NCBI RefSeq assembly: GCF_900188485.1
Contig: NZ_FZPH01000022.1
Span: 1 to 64,000 of the forward strand
DNA from: Asanoa hainanensis
GTDB taxonomy: Bacteria > Actinomycetota > Actinomycetes > Mycobacteriales > Micromonosporaceae
Length of the DNA: 64,000 nt
Reading direction: 5' to 3'
A program made the position numbers and the translations under genes. Under the pieces are notes generated by a model, which saw only the letters and a list, made by a program, of their open reading frames with translations, did not search any database and was not told where the DNA came from. Positions 44,810 through 54,216 of this stretch are shown in pieces (within the stretch, counting starts at the first letter, position 1; each line of letters starts with the position of its first letter).

Positions 44810-46813
44810 GTGCCGTCCATCTCTCGCCGCGGCCTGTTGCGGGTCAGCGGCCTCGCCGTCTTCGCCGGTGGCCTGTCGCCGTCGGCGCTCGCCGCACCCG
44901 TCGTCTCCGCTGACCTCGTCGTCTACGGCGCCACCGCCGGTGGTCTGGTGGCCGCGATCCAGGCCCGCCGCATGGGCCGGACAGCCGTCGTGCTGGAGCC
45001 GTCGAGCCACCTTGGCGGTCTGACGACCGGCGGGCTGGGCCAGACGGACAGCGGGACGGCCGCTTCCATCAAGGGCATAGCGGGCGAGTTCTACAGGCGG
45101 ATCCACGCGGCGTACGCGGGAACGCCCGTGACACCGACCTCGCCCGCCCGGTTCACCTTCGAGCCGCACGTGGCGCGGGCGGTGTTCGACGAGATGCTCA
45201 CCACGGCCGGTGTCGCCGTCTATTTCGGACTGCGGCTGGCCTCGGTGAGCAAGTCCGGCAATCGACTGGTCGAGGTCGTTGGCGCCAACGGGCAGGCGTT
45301 TCGGGGCGCGATGTTCATCGACGCGTCGTACGAGGGCGACCTGATGTCTCAGTCCGGGGCGTCGTGGACGGTGGGTCGTGAGAGCAACGCGACGTACGGG
45401 GAGACCGTCAACGGCGTGCAGGTCCGGAGTGGACACCAGTTCAACTTCCCGGTCTCGCCCTATGTCGTGGCGGGGAACCCGTCCTCGGGTCTGCTTCCGG
45501 GCATCTCGTCCGCACCGGTCGCGCCGGCCGGCAGCGGTGACGGGCTGATCCAGGCCTACAACTACCGGATGTGCCTGACCCAGGCGGCGTCCCGTATCCC
45601 GTTCCCCAAGCCGGCCTCCTATGACGCCGCCCACTACGAGCTGTTGCTGCGCTACGTCCAGGCCGGTTGGAACGGCCCGTTCTTCACCACGCACGGCGTC
45701 GGCGGCGGGAAGACGGACTCGAACAACAACGGCGCGGTCTCGACCGACTTCATCGGGGCCAACTACGCCTATCCGACGGCCTCGTACGCGGTGCGCGACA
45801 GCATCGCCGCCGACCACCGGAGCTATCAGCAGGGCCTGATGTGGTTCCTGGCCAACGACCCGCGGCTCCCCGCGTCGATCCGCTCGGCGACGGCGTCGTG
45901 GGGGCTGGCTTCAGACGAGTTCACCACCACCGGTGGCTGGCCGCCGCAGCTCTACGTTCGCGAGGCCCGCCGGATGGTCTCCGCGCACGTCATGACCGAG
46001 CGCAACTGCCGTGGGCAGTCGCCGGTGCCGGATCCGGTCGGGCTGGCCAGCTACACAATGGACTCCCACAACTGCCAGCGGGTGGTGGTGGGCGGGCTCG
46101 TCAAGAACGAGGGCGACGTGCAGATCGGCGTGCCCGGCCCGTACGGGATCAGCTACCGCTCGATCGTCCCGACCGAGGCGCAGTGCGCGAACCTGCTGGT
46201 CCCGGTTTGCCTGGCGGCCAGCCATATCGCGTACGGCTCGATCCGGATGGAGCCGGTGTTCATGATCCTGGGCCAGTCGGCGGCCACGGCGGCGATGCTG
46301 GCCTTGGCGGCGTCGTCGCCGGTGCAGCAGGTCCCGTATGCCACTCTGCGTGCCCGGCTGCTGGCCGACGGGCAGCTTCTGCAGTGGCCGCCGCCCGCCG
46401 GCCCGGGCGAGGTGATCGTCGACAGCCACGACCCGTCCGTGACCCGCGCCGGGACGTGGGTGTCGAGCACGTCGATCGGGGGCTATTGGGGCACGGACTA
46501 CGAGCACGACGGCAACGTGGGGAAGGGGGTTAACCGGTTACGCTTCCGGCCGTCACTGCCGGAGGCGGGGACGTACACGGTCTACCTGCGCTGGACCGCC
46601 GACCCGAACAGGGCCAGCAACGTACCGATCGACATCGTCCACAGCGCCGGCGTGACGACCAGATCGGTCGACCAGCGCGGGAGCGGTGGGACGTGGGTTT
46701 CGCTGGGCTCCTACGCGTTCACGGCCGGCACGGGCGGCAGCCTGCTCATCCGCACCGAGAACACCGACGGCTACGTCATCGCCGACGCTGCCCGGTGGCT
46801 CCGCACGACCTGA
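44810..46813 (+). CDS. Secreted FAD-dependent oxidoreductase with golvesin-like C-terminal domain
   Basis: A 667-residue exported flavoprotein. N-terminus SISRRGLLRVSGLAVFAGG is a Tat-type signal. The dinucleotide fold follows (DLVVYGATAGGLVAAIQARR; GLTTGGLGQTDSG is an FAD_oxidored feature), with FIDASYEGDLMSQSG later. Residues about 535-667 form a separate beta domain (EVIVDSHDPSVTRAGTWV, then YTVYLRWTADPNRASNVPID) of the golvesin/xanthan-lyase C-terminal type, perhaps carbohydrate binding. GTG 44810 follows GGGAGGAG. Substrate unknown. Confidence 0.85.
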   Translation: MPSISRRGLLRVSGLAVFAGGLSPSALAAPVVSADLVVYGATAGGLVAAIQARRMGRTAVVLEPSSHLGGLTTGGLGQTDSGTAASIKGIAGEFYRRIHAAYAGTPVTPTSPARFTFEPHVARAVFDEMLTTAGVAVYFGLRLASVSKSGNRLVEVVGANGQAFRGAMFIDASYEGDLMSQSGASWTVGRESNATYGETVNGVQVRSGHQFNFPVSPYVVAGNPSSGLLPGISSAPVAPAGSGDGLIQAYNYRMCLTQAASRIPFPKPASYDAAHYELLLRYVQAGWNGPFFTTHGVGGGKTDSNNNGAVSTDFIGANYAYPTASYAVRDSIAADHRSYQQGLMWFLANDPRLPASIRSATASWGLASDEFTTTGGWPPQLYVREARRMVSAHVMTERNCRGQSPVPDPVGLASYTMDSHNCQRVVVGGLVKNEGDVQIGVPGPYGISYRSIVPTEAQCANLLVPVCLAASHIAYGSIRMEPVFMILGQSAATAAMLALAASSPVQQVPYATLRARLLADGQLLQWPPPAGPGEVIVDSHDPSVTRAGTWVSSTSIGGYWGTDYEHDGNVGKGVNRLRFRPSLPEAGTYTVYLRWTADPNRASNVPIDIVHSAGVTTRSVDQRGSGGTWVSLGSYAFTAGTGGSLLIRTENTDGYVIADAARWLRTT

Positions 46814-46822
46814 GCGCGCGAA

Positions 46823-46855
46823 AAGGCCCCCTGCCGTACGCCGGCAAGGGGCCTT
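46823..46855. terminator. Bidirectional terminator
   Basis: AAGGCCCC-C-TGCCG and CGGCA-A-GGGGCCTT form a long stem with loop TACG, between the stop of the oxidoreductase (plus) and the stop of the MFS gene (minus). A-rich and T-rich flanks suit both directions. Confidence 0.88.
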
Positions 46856-46866
46856 ATGCGGTTCGG

Positions 46867-48468
46867 TCAGTGGGCGGCGGTCGTTTCCGCGGCGAGGCGT
46901 TCGTCGCCGCTCATCGTGGACAGGGGCTTTTCCTTGATGAAGACGACCGCGATCACGGCCAGGAAGGCGATCGGCGCGCCGATGAGGAACAGTTCGGCGG
47001 TGGCTGAGCCGTACACGTCGGCAATGATCTGGCGGATCGGGTCCGGCAGGTTCTTCAGGTCCGGTACCTCCGCGGTGCCGGAGCCGCCGCCCGCCTGGGC
47101 GCCCAGCTTCTCGGTCAGGCCGCTGGTGACCTTGCTGGCCAGGACCGCACCCAGGGCGCTGACGCCGATCGCGCCGCCCATGCTGCGGAAGAACGTCAGC
47201 ACCGAGGTCGCGGCACCGAGCTGCCCGGCCGGGACGTCGTTCTGCGCGGCCAGCACCAGGTTCTGCATCAGCATGCCGACGCCGATGCCGAGGACGGCCA
47301 TGAACACCGAGATGAGCACCACGCTGGTGTCCGCGCCGATCGTGCCGAGCAGCAGCATGCCGACGGTCATCACCAGCGCGCCGGAGACCAGGTAGATCTT
47401 CCACTTGCCGGTCTTGGTGATCAGCTGGCCGGCTACCGTCGACGAGACCAGCAGGCCGAAGATCAGCGGCAGGCTCATCAGGCCGGCCACGGTCGGGGAC
47501 TTGCCGAGCGAGACCTGGAAGTACTGCGCCAGGAACACCGTGCCGCCGAACATCGCCACGCCGACGAGGATCGAGGCGACGGTGGCTAGTGAAACGGTTC
47601 GGTTGCGGAAGATGTCCAGCGGGATGATCGGCTCCGGGGCCCGCGACTCGACGAACACGGCCAGCGCCAGGATCACGACGCCGGCGGCCACGAGCACGGC
47701 GGTCTGCCAGGACCCCCACGCGAACTTGCTGCCCGCGAGGGTCGACCAGATCAGCAGGGTGGAGACGCCCGCGGTGATCAGGAGGGCACCGAGCCAGTCG
47801 ATACGGACCTTGCGGCGTACGACCGGGAGGTGCAGGGTCCGCTGGAGCAGGAAGATCGAGAGCAGGGTGAAGGGTACGCCCAGCAAGAAGCACCAGCGCC
47901 AGCCGAGCCAGCTCGTGTCGACCAGCACGCCGCCGATCAGCGGACCCGCGATCGTGCCGACGCCGAAGACGGCGCCGAAGATGCCGGAGTACCGACCCAG
48001 CTCACGCGGCGGAATCATCGCCGCCATCACGATCATCGCGAGTGCGGTCATACCGCCGGCGCCGACGCCCTGCACGACCCGGCTGACGATCAGAACCTCC
48101 ACATTGGGCGTGAAGCCGGCGATCAGCGAGCCCGCCACGAACAACGCCAGCGACAGCTGGATCAGCAGTTTGCGGCTGTAGAGGTCGGCCATCTTGCCCC
48201 AGAGCGGCACGGTGGCGGTCATCGCGAGGAGCTCGGTGGTGACGATCCAGGTGTAGACCGACTGGCTGCCGTTGAGGTCGGCGATAATGCGTGGCAACGC
48301 ATTGCCGACGATGGTCGACGCGAGGATGGACACGAACAGGCCGACCATCAGGCCGGAAAGGGCTTGCAGCACCTCACGCTGCGACATCCGCGCGGGCGCC
48401 TGACCGCCGTCCGGCGACTCGGGCGTGGCCGCCGCGGCCGGCTCGGGCGAGGTGGTGACGTCGGTCAT
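46867..48468 (-). CDS. DHA2-family (EmrB/QacA-type) multidrug MFS transporter
   Basis: A 533-residue, 14-helix drug:H+ antiporter. Motif A in LWGKMADLYSRKLLIQLS, motif C in GAVFGVGTIAGPLIGGVLVD, and motif D1-like IVGNALPRIIADLNGSQSVY at helix 1 are clear. It begins with a 30-residue Ala/Pro-rich cytoplasmic tail. A TetR-type gene lies upstream on the same strand, separated by 490 bp of repeats; control by that repressor is likely. Confidence 0.93.
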   Translation of the reverse strand: MTDVTTSPEPAAAATPESPDGGQAPARMSQREVLQALSGLMVGLFVSILASTIVGNALPRIIADLNGSQSVYTWIVTTELLAMTATVPLWGKMADLYSRKLLIQLSLALFVAGSLIAGFTPNVEVLIVSRVVQGVGAGGMTALAMIVMAAMIPPRELGRYSGIFGAVFGVGTIAGPLIGGVLVDTSWLGWRWCFLLGVPFTLLSIFLLQRTLHLPVVRRKVRIDWLGALLITAGVSTLLIWSTLAGSKFAWGSWQTAVLVAAGVVILALAVFVESRAPEPIIPLDIFRNRTVSLATVASILVGVAMFGGTVFLAQYFQVSLGKSPTVAGLMSLPLIFGLLVSSTVAGQLITKTGKWKIYLVSGALVMTVGMLLLGTIGADTSVVLISVFMAVLGIGVGMLMQNLVLAAQNDVPAGQLGAATSVLTFFRSMGGAIGVSALGAVLASKVTSGLTEKLGAQAGGGSGTAEVPDLKNLPDPIRQIIADVYGSATAELFLIGAPIAFLAVIAVVFIKEKPLSTMSGDERLAAETTAAH

Positions 48469-48542
48469 CAATCGTCCTTAGTGGAGGGGTGTGCGCCGGC
48501 CCGGGGACGCGGAAGGCATGGTCCCAAGGCCGGATTTCTCGG

Positions 48543-48890
48543 GGTGGCTCAGCTTGTGGGGTGGCTCAGCTTGTTTGGGTGGCTCAGCTTGTCGGGATGG
48601 GTCAGCTTCTCCGGATGGCCAGCCTTCTCGGGATGGCTCAGTTTGTCCGGGTGGCTCAGTTCGTCGGAATGGGTCAGCTTTCGGGTTGGCCAACCCTCTC
48701 GGGATGGGCTCAGCTCGCGGAATGACTCAGCTTCCAAGGTTGGCAAGCCCACTCGGACTGGGCTCACCTCGCGGGATGACTCGGCTTCCAGGCTTGGCCA
48801 GCCCTCTCGGGATGGGCTCACCTCGCGGGATGACTCAGCTTCGAGGCTTGGCCAGCCCACTCGGGCTGGCTCAGCTCGCGGGATCGCCAG
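48543..48890. repeat. 18/54-bp minisatellite between TetR and MFS genes
   Basis: From 48543 about eight degenerate 18-bp units (GGGTGGCTCAGCTTGTCG type) run to about 48690, followed by three and a half 54-bp units (three times 18) starting TTGGCCAACCCTCTCGGGAT. Units differ by 10-25%. All frames stay open because the period is a multiple of three, giving peptides such as (DKLSHP)n on the minus strand; I do not regard these as genes. Part of the 54-bp unit resembles the 3' end of the adjacent tetR gene (shared GGTGAGCC and CGAG blocks on the minus strand). Confidence 0.88.
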
Positions 48891-48959
48891 CTCTCCGGAG
48901 CCGACTGGGTCCCAAGAGCATTCGCCCCAACGGTCGGCCCACCGCCGCGACTCACGCCT

Positions 48960-49589
48960 TCATCGCGGCTCACCATTTCGTGCTGGCTCGGTTAAGCCGC
49001 TGGCAACAAGGTCGAACGCCTCGTCGACCAGCTTCGCCAGGATGGTCGGTCGGTCTCCGGGATCCGGATTGGCCCACCGCATGAGCGCGACCCGAAACGC
49101 GGCACCGGTGACGGCCGCCGCGACCCCTGGGTAGCTGTGCCCGGCCGGCAACCCGAGCCGCTCCGCCACCGCCGCCGCCACTGCCAGCTCGGACTCGACG
49201 CTGGTGGCGAGCAGCCGCGGCAGCAACTGCGGGTTGTCGGCGACCACCCGCATCCGCAGACTGACCGTCTCGCGGTGGTCCTCCATCTGGTGGATCACCG
49301 GCACGAACGCCAGCCGCAGCGCCTCGAACAGGCCGATGTCGGCCGGCAGCGAACGGAACAGCTCGAGCGTCCCCCCGATCTCGCTGTCGCTGCCGAGCAC
49401 CGCCTCGTCCTTGCTGGCGAAGTAGTTGAAAAACGTCCGCGAGGACACGTCGCACGCCTCGCTGATCTGCTCGACCGTGACGTGCTCGAGCCCGTGTTCG
49501 GCCACCAACCGCAGGGCCGCGGCGGAGAGCGCGGCCCTGGTGGCCAGCTTCTTCCGGTCGCGACGACCGAGCGCGGGTGCGGTGCTCAT
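48960..49589 (-). CDS. TetR-family repressor
   Basis: A 209-residue regulator: N-terminal HTH (ATRAALSAAALRLVAEHGLE, then VEQISEACDVSSRTFFNYFA), and a helical ligand domain ending about residue 205. The sequence SSRTFFNYFASKDEAV is typical of actinobacterial TetR proteins near MFS pumps. ATG 49589 chosen; GTG 49598 adds three residues. A palindrome TTTACCGGTTAA lies 10 bp upstream (49599-49610). It probably represses itself and the MFS gene. Confidence 0.9.
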   Translation of the reverse strand: MSTAPALGRRDRKKLATRAALSAAALRLVAEHGLEHVTVEQISEACDVSSRTFFNYFASKDEAVLGSDSEIGGTLELFRSLPADIGLFEALRLAFVPVIHQMEDHRETVSLRMRVVADNPQLLPRLLATSVESELAVAAAVAERLGLPAGHSYPGVAAAVTGAAFRVALMRWANPDPGDRPTILAKLVDEAFDLVASGLTEPARNGEPR

Positions 49590-49598
49590 GCCGATCAC

Positions 49599-49610
49599 TT
49601 TACCGGTTAA
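49599..49610. promoter_or_regulatory. Candidate TetR operator, AACCGGTT-type palindrome
   Basis: TTTACCGGTTAA is a near-perfect 12-bp palindrome just before the tetR start, where an autoregulatory TetR site would be. A related palindrome lies between the -35 and -10 boxes of the second ABC-F gene (42641-42652). Confidence 0.45.
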
Positions 49611-49742
49611 TCTTGCACGACGCGAAAAGTTTTAGCGTGTGAAGCAGGGCACAAATCAGGGGTACGTCAAGACACGCCCGACCCGCATAGCGAAGCCGTC
49701 AAGATCGTGGATGTGCGTTCGTACCGGCGCTGAGCTGGGCGC

Positions 49743-50096
49743 ATGGCAACAACTCGGCACCCGACGACTCCCCGGGTGACCCCCGGACTCGAGCTGGGAA
49801 TCGGCTCCGTCGCGGTCGTCGTACTCACGATCATGCTGGCCTCGGCGCCCCTCCCGCTCGGAATGGCCGGCCTGGCGATCGCGACCATCGTGGGCGCGGT
49901 CCTCATCCCCGACTGGCGTTACAGCCTCGGCCTCGCGGTCATCACGTACTTCCTGTTCGTCGGCTTCATCGCCGGAGACATGGGCGTGCTGTCCTGGCGT
50001 GGCCACGACGCGCTGTGGCAGTTCGTCGCCTTCGGCCTCGCCTACATCGCCGGTCTCGTCCTGCGTTGGTTGATGCACACCCCACCCCCCGACTGA
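49743..50096 (+). CDS. Small three-helix membrane protein
   Basis: A 117-residue protein with three hydrophobic stretches (about 18-35, 40-56 and 61-78, with a further one at 90-110: LWQFVAFGLAYIAGLVLRWL). I do not recognise a family. A short Pro-rich tail ends the protein. Reads away from tetR with 150 bp between; no operon partner within 70 bp. Confidence 0.65.
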   Translation: MATTRHPTTPRVTPGLELGIGSVAVVVLTIMLASAPLPLGMAGLAIATIVGAVLIPDWRYSLGLAVITYFLFVGFIAGDMGVLSWRGHDALWQFVAFGLAYIAGLVLRWLMHTPPPD

Positions 50097-50171
50097 CGCA
50101 GGCGGGTTCGGCCAGCCGGCTGGCGCGGTTTGCCATTGTCTGGCCCAACCGGCGGCGCGGATGCTCGGGTC

Positions 50172-50591
50172 ATGCGCTTCATGACCTGGTTCGTCCGCGC
50201 CGCCGGCCTGTACAACGCGAGCGCGGTGATCGTCTTCCTGACGCCGGGCGCCCTCGACACGTTCGGCGTCGCGCCGCCGTACTCCGACTTCTGGGTCTGG
50301 CTGCCCGCCCTCATGGGGCTGTTCGCCGGCATCGTGCTGCTGCTGTCCGCGACAGACCTCCAGGTGTACGGGGCGTTCCCGTTCTGGAACGGCATTATCC
50401 GGTTCAGCTTCGTGATCGCGACGTTCACGCTCGGCTTCGGCGAGAGCGCGGGCACCTTCGTCACGCTGCTCGCGGCGGGCGACCTGGTGCTGGTGGCGGG
50501 CACTCTCGTTGGCCTGCCGATAGTGCTCGGCCGCACCCCGTGGCAGCTGCTCACCAACCGCCCGGCCACGCCGCGCCCGGTCCCGGCATGA
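50172..50591 (+). CDS. Four-helix membrane protein, first of a coupled pair
   Basis: A 139-residue integral membrane protein with four helices (FVRAAGLYNASAVIVFLTPG, then WVWLPALMGLFAGIVLLLSA). No named family recognised. Its stop overlaps the start of the next gene (ATGA), and both products are 139 residues with similar helix spacing, so they may be distant paralogs acting together. Confidence 0.7.
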   Translation: MRFMTWFVRAAGLYNASAVIVFLTPGALDTFGVAPPYSDFWVWLPALMGLFAGIVLLLSATDLQVYGAFPFWNGIIRFSFVIATFTLGFGESAGTFVTLLAAGDLVLVAGTLVGLPIVLGRTPWQLLTNRPATPRPVPA

Positions 50592-51007
50592 ACCGGTTGA
50601 GCAGGGCACTCGCCCTCGTCGCGGTAGTGGAAGCGGCGTACGCGGTGGTCGCCCTCACCCCACCAGGACTGGTCGAGCCGTTGTACGGGTTCCGCCTCGA
50701 CGCCGACGGCCACTGGACGCTGAAGCTGCTCGGTGTCTCACTGGCCGTCCAGGCTGCCATCGCCTGGCTGCTGCGCCGCCAACCGCACCGGGGCATCGCG
50801 GGCGCGCTGGCGGCCTACCAGTTCGGCAGCGCCACTGTCGACTGGATGATGTGGCTGGCCCTACGCGACGACGGCATCTTCGCCACGACACAGGCCAAGG
50901 TCGCGATCGTCGCCGCGATCCCCAGCCATTACCTGCTCGGGTCGCTCCTGACGGTGGCGATCGTGACCGCCGGCCGGCCGGTCACCGGCGACGTCCGCGC
51001 GCTGTAG
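50588..51007 (+). CDS. Four-helix membrane protein, second of a coupled pair
   Basis: A 139-residue membrane protein (ALALVAVVEAAYAVVALTPP, LKLLGVSLAVQAAIAWLLRR). Start codon ATG overlaps the upstream stop. Codons 2-4 contain AACCGGTT. No family or function recognised; see its partner. Confidence 0.7.
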   Translation: MNRLSRALALVAVVEAAYAVVALTPPGLVEPLYGFRLDADGHWTLKLLGVSLAVQAAIAWLLRRQPHRGIAGALAAYQFGSATVDWMMWLALRDDGIFATTQAKVAIVAAIPSHYLLGSLLTVAIVTAGRPVTGDVRAL

Positions 51008-51040
51008 CCAGTCACCAACCCTGGTCGCGACGAGCCGTTC

Positions 51041-51300
51041 GGTGAGAAAATGACGTCCATCCGTGGCATACCACCGGTCGGGCTCGCCGCCCACGCCGTC
51101 GGACGGTGAGCAATGACATCTGCGGCATGCCACCGATCAAGCTCGCCGCCACGCTGCCCGACGGTGAGCAATGACATCCACGCCGCGCAAGCCGGTCGAG
51201 CGGGTCGCCAGCCTCTGGTCGGAGGGCGAGCAATGACAACCACGCACCGCAAGCCCCCCAACCACTCCGCCAGCGCCATTCAGGCGGTGAGCGATGACGG
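51041..51300. repeat. 61-bp tandem copies of the AraC-type gene's start region
   Basis: Five ATG codons at 51050, 51113, 51171, 51233 and 51294 (spacings 63, 58, 62, 61) each follow GGTGAGCA or a close variant and are followed by AC. Unit 1 encodes MTSIRGIPPVGLAAHAVGR before a stop; the real gene begins MTAARCKPPVGLASALAEQG. The upstream units therefore look like decayed duplicates of the ribosome site, start codon and first codons of the araC-type gene. Confidence 0.9.
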
Positions 51301-52286
51301 CCGCTCGCTGTAAGCCTCCGGTCGGACTCGCGTCGGCGCTGGCCGAGCAGGGTGTCGCGGTGGCTGACGTGCTGGCCCTGGCGAACCTTCCGCCCCGGCT
51401 GCTCGACGTTCCGGGAGCCCGGCTGACGGTGCCGGACTACTTCGCGCTCTGGCAGGCGGTTGGCGACGCGAGCCGCGATCCCGCGATCGGCATCCGGCTG
51501 GCCCAGGCGCTCCGGGCTGACCACACTGAACCGCTCTTTCTCGCCGTCTTCGGTGCCGCCACCGTGGGTGCCGCGCTCGCTACCGTGGCCGCGTACAAGC
51601 GCATTCTGACGCCGGAGACCCTCGATCTGTCCACTTCGGATGCGTTGGTCACGCTCGTCTGGCGTTGGCCCGGCGAGCGCCCGCCCGGCGTGCTGGTCGA
51701 CGCCGAGCTCGCCTTCCTGGTCGAGGTGGCACGGCGCGCCACCCGCGTTCCCGACCTGGCACCGCGCCGGATCGAGCTCACCGCTGAAACGGTTAACCTG
51801 GCTCACCACGACTACTTCCGCTGCCCGATCCACCTCGGCCGGCCGGTCACCACGATCGCGTTCGGGGCGGCCGACGCCGCCCGGCCGTTCCTCAGCCACA
51901 ATCCCGACCTACTGCGCGCGCTGCTGCCGTACCTCGAGAAACGCACGCCGGCCGCCGCCGACGACGCGCTCGCCCGCGTGCGCCGCGCCATCGCGGACCG
52001 GCTGCGCGGCCAGCGGCCGACCGTCGACGGCGTCGCGCGGGACCTCGCCATGAGTGGGCGCGCGCTGCAGCGCCAACTGCACGAACATGGCACCACGTTC
52101 CGGCGGCTGCTCGACGAGGTGCGCAACGAGCACGCCCGCGGGTACCTCGCGGGCACCGGCTTCACCGACGGCGAGGTCGCGTTCCTGCTCGGTTTCACCG
52201 ACCCGACCTCGTTCCATCGAGCGTTCCGGGGGTGGAACGGGCTGTCGCCGAGTGCGTACCGGCGCCGCTCCGTCGTGGAAACATAG
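51294..52286 (+). CDS. AraC-family regulator with OruR-type ligand domain
   Basis: A 330-residue regulator. Residues about 15-195 form the 'arabinose-binding-like' domain of OruR/ArgR-type proteins (VPDYFALWQAVGDASRDPAI); the C-terminal double HTH includes RGQRPTVDGVARDLAMSGRA and FLLGFTDPTSFHRAFRGWNG. It probably controls a neighbouring catabolic or redox gene. The fifth copy of a 61-bp repeat supplies its start; GGTGAGCG is the ribosome site. Transcript could also start inside an upstream copy. Confidence 0.88.
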   Translation: MTAARCKPPVGLASALAEQGVAVADVLALANLPPRLLDVPGARLTVPDYFALWQAVGDASRDPAIGIRLAQALRADHTEPLFLAVFGAATVGAALATVAAYKRILTPETLDLSTSDALVTLVWRWPGERPPGVLVDAELAFLVEVARRATRVPDLAPRRIELTAETVNLAHHDYFRCPIHLGRPVTTIAFGAADAARPFLSHNPDLLRALLPYLEKRTPAAADDALARVRRAIADRLRGQRPTVDGVARDLAMSGRALQRQLHEHGTTFRRLLDEVRNEHARGYLAGTGFTDGEVAFLLGFTDPTSFHRAFRGWNGLSPSAYRRRSVVET

Positions 52287-52291
52287 GGCCC

Positions 52292-53245
52292 ATGGCTGGT
52301 GAAGAGCGCGACGGAGTGCCGCTGACCAACCTCGACCAGGAGCTGTTCGACGGCGCCGGCGCGACCAAGCGCGACCTGGTCGACTATCTGGATGCCGTGC
52401 ACGAACGCATGGTTCCGGCCCTGCGGGACCGGCCGCTGTCGGTGATCCGGGTGCGGCCCGGGCAGCCGCCGTTCATGCAGAAGAACCTCCCCAAGTACAC
52501 GCCCGACTGGGTCGCCCGCGCCGACGTGTGGGCCGACCGATCCCGGCGGATGGTCAGCTACGGGCTGTGCAACGACCGGCGGACTCTGGTCTGGTTCGCC
52601 AACCAGCGGGCGGTCGAGTACCACCCCGGTCTGGCTCTGCACACCGACTGGGCACACCCGACGCACCTGATCATGGATCTGGACCCACCCGAAGGTGAAC
52701 CGTTTCGGTTGGCCGCCCAGGCGGCGCTGCTGGTGCGCGAGGTGCTCACCGCGTGCGGGATGGCCGGCGCCGCCAAGACCAGTGGAGCCAAGGGCGCGCA
52801 CGTGTTCGTACCCCTGGCCGACGGGCCGGCCCACGACGACGTGGCGGCCGCGACGCGGGCGATCGCGGCGCGGGCCGAGCGGCTCGACCCGGCGCTCGCG
52901 ACCACCGCGTTCATCGTCGAGCAGCGCGAGGGCAAGGTCTTCCTCGACTCCACCCGAGCGGGCGGGGCGACAGTGGTGTCGGCCTACAGCCCGCGCCTGC
53001 GCCCTGGCGTTCCAGTTTCGTTCCCGGTGCCTTGGGGCTCCCTGGAGGCGGCCGTACCCACCGATTACACGGTTCACACGGCGGCTGCGGCGCTGGGCTC
53101 GGGTGACCCGTGGGCGGAGCTGATGCCGCCGCCGCAACGGCTCGACCCCGGCCTGGTCGAGGAGGGACACACCATCCCGATCGCCCGCGTGGTCGCCATG
53201 CACGAAGGCAAGCGTCGCGCGCGGGAGAAGCGGGCGGAGTCCTAA
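52292..53245 (+). CDS. LigD-type polymerase (PrimPol) domain protein
   Basis: A 317-residue stand-alone polymerase domain of bacterial [44 protein letters not shown] and the catalytic Asp pair in [13 protein letters not shown], plus [18 protein letters not shown]. It would add nucleotides at broken DNA ends with Ku and a ligase encoded elsewhere. No ligase or nuclease domain is attached. It starts 5 bp after the araC-type stop and its own stop overlaps that of the convergent reductase. Confidence 0.9.
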   Translation: MAGEERDGVPLTNLDQELFDGAGATKRDLVDYLDAVHERMVPALRDRPLSVIRVRPGQPPFMQKNLPKYTPDWVARADVWADRSRRMVSYGLCNDRRTLVWFANQRAVEYHPGLALHTDWAHPTHLIMDLDPPEGEPFRLAAQAALLVREVLTACGMAGAAKTSGAKGAHVFVPLADGPAHDDVAAATRAIAARAERLDPALATTAFIVEQREGKVFLDSTRAGGATVVSAYSPRLRPGVPVSFPVPWGSLEAAVPTDYTVHTAAAALGSGDPWAELMPPPQRLDPGLVEEGHTIPIARVVAMHEGKRRAREKRAES

Positions 53246-54216
53246 CGGTCGATGGAGCTCATGTCGGCATAACGGTCGCCGGTCGGCGGGCGAATCGCGC
53301 TTAACCGGTTGAGCTGGTCGCCGGTCAGCACCAGCGACTCCGCGGCGACGTTCTCCTCCAGCCGGAAGACCTGCGTCGTGCCAGGGATCGGCACGATGTC
53401 CGGACCCTGCGCCAGCAGCCAGGCGATGGCGACCTGGGCCGGAGTGGCACCGGCTTCGTCGGCGACCGCGCGTACCTCGTCGACGATCCGCAGGTTGTCG
53501 GCGAAGTGCTCGCCACTGAACCGGGGAATGGTGCTGCGGAAGTCGTCGCTGGGCAGGTCCTGCGGGCTCGTGTAGCGGCCGGTGAGAAAGCCTCGGCCCA
53601 GCGGGGAGTACGCGACCAGGCCGATGCCGAGCTCGCGGAGCAGCGGCAGCACCGCGTCCTCGATGTCCCGGGTCCACAGGGAGTACTCGGATTGCAGTGC
53701 GGCGATCGGATGGATCGCGTGCGCCCGGCGGATCGTCTCGGCCGAGGCCTCGGAGAGTCCGATGTGGAGTACCTTGCCGTCGGCGACCAGCCGGGCCATT
53801 TCACCGACGGTCTCCTCGATCGGCACGGTGGGGTCGACCCGGTGCTGGTAGAGCAGGTCGATCCGGTCGGTGCCGAGCCGACGCAACGAGCCTTCGACGG
53901 CGACCCGGATGTTCTCGGGCGAGCTGTCGAGCTTGCGCACGACCGGCCCCGCGCGATGGGTGAGCTGACCGAACTTGGTCGCGATCACGTAGTCGTCGCG
54001 CCGGTTCGCGACCGCCCGCGCGACCAGTTCCTCGTTGATGAACGGGCCGTAGACCTCGGCCGTGTCGAGCAGCGTGATGCCCAGTTCCCGGGCCCGGTGG
54101 ATGGTACGCACGGACTCCGGGTCGTCGCCGTACCCGTCGTAGTAGGCGGACATGCCCATGCAACCGAGCCCGAGACGGGAAACCTCGAGGTCACCGCCGA
54201 GCGAGACGTTTCTCAT
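53242..54216 (-). CDS. Aldo/keto reductase (YhdN/AKR13-like)
   Basis: A 324-residue NADPH-dependent TIM-barrel reductase: [38 protein letters not shown] (catalytic Asp, Tyr), VIATKFGQ (Lys) and [15 protein letters not shown] (His). The C-terminal [14 protein letters not shown] binds cofactor. Substrate unknown. Different subfamily from the two reductases downstream. Contains AACCGGTT at 53303-53310 near the 3' end. Confidence 0.92.
   Translation of the reverse strand: MRNVSLGGDLEVSRLGLGCMGMSAYYDGYGDDPESVRTIHRARELGITLLDTAEVYGPFINEELVARAVANRRDDYVIATKFGQLTHRAGPVVRKLDSSPENIRVAVEGSLRRLGTDRIDLLYQHRVDPTVPIEETVGEMARLVADGKVLHIGLSEASAETIRRAHAIHPIAALQSEYSLWTRDIEDAVLPLLRELGIGLVAYSPLGRGFLTGRYTSPQDLPSDDFRSTIPRFSGEHFADNLRIVDEVRAVADEAGATPAQVAIAWLLAQGPDIVPIPGTTQVFRLEENVAAESLVLTGDQLNRLSAIRPPTGDRYADMSSIDR

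Noticed and set aside
48549-48860. A 103-codon minus-strand frame encoding (DKLSHP)n and 18-residue repeats between tetR and the MFS gene
   Set aside because: All frames of this minisatellite are open because its period is a multiple of three; no ribosome site or conserved domain. Listed as a repeat instead.
51113-51313. A 66-codon frame starting in the second 61-bp unit
   Set aside because: It runs through decayed repeat copies in a frame different from the real N-terminus and has no recognisable domain; treated as part of the repeat.
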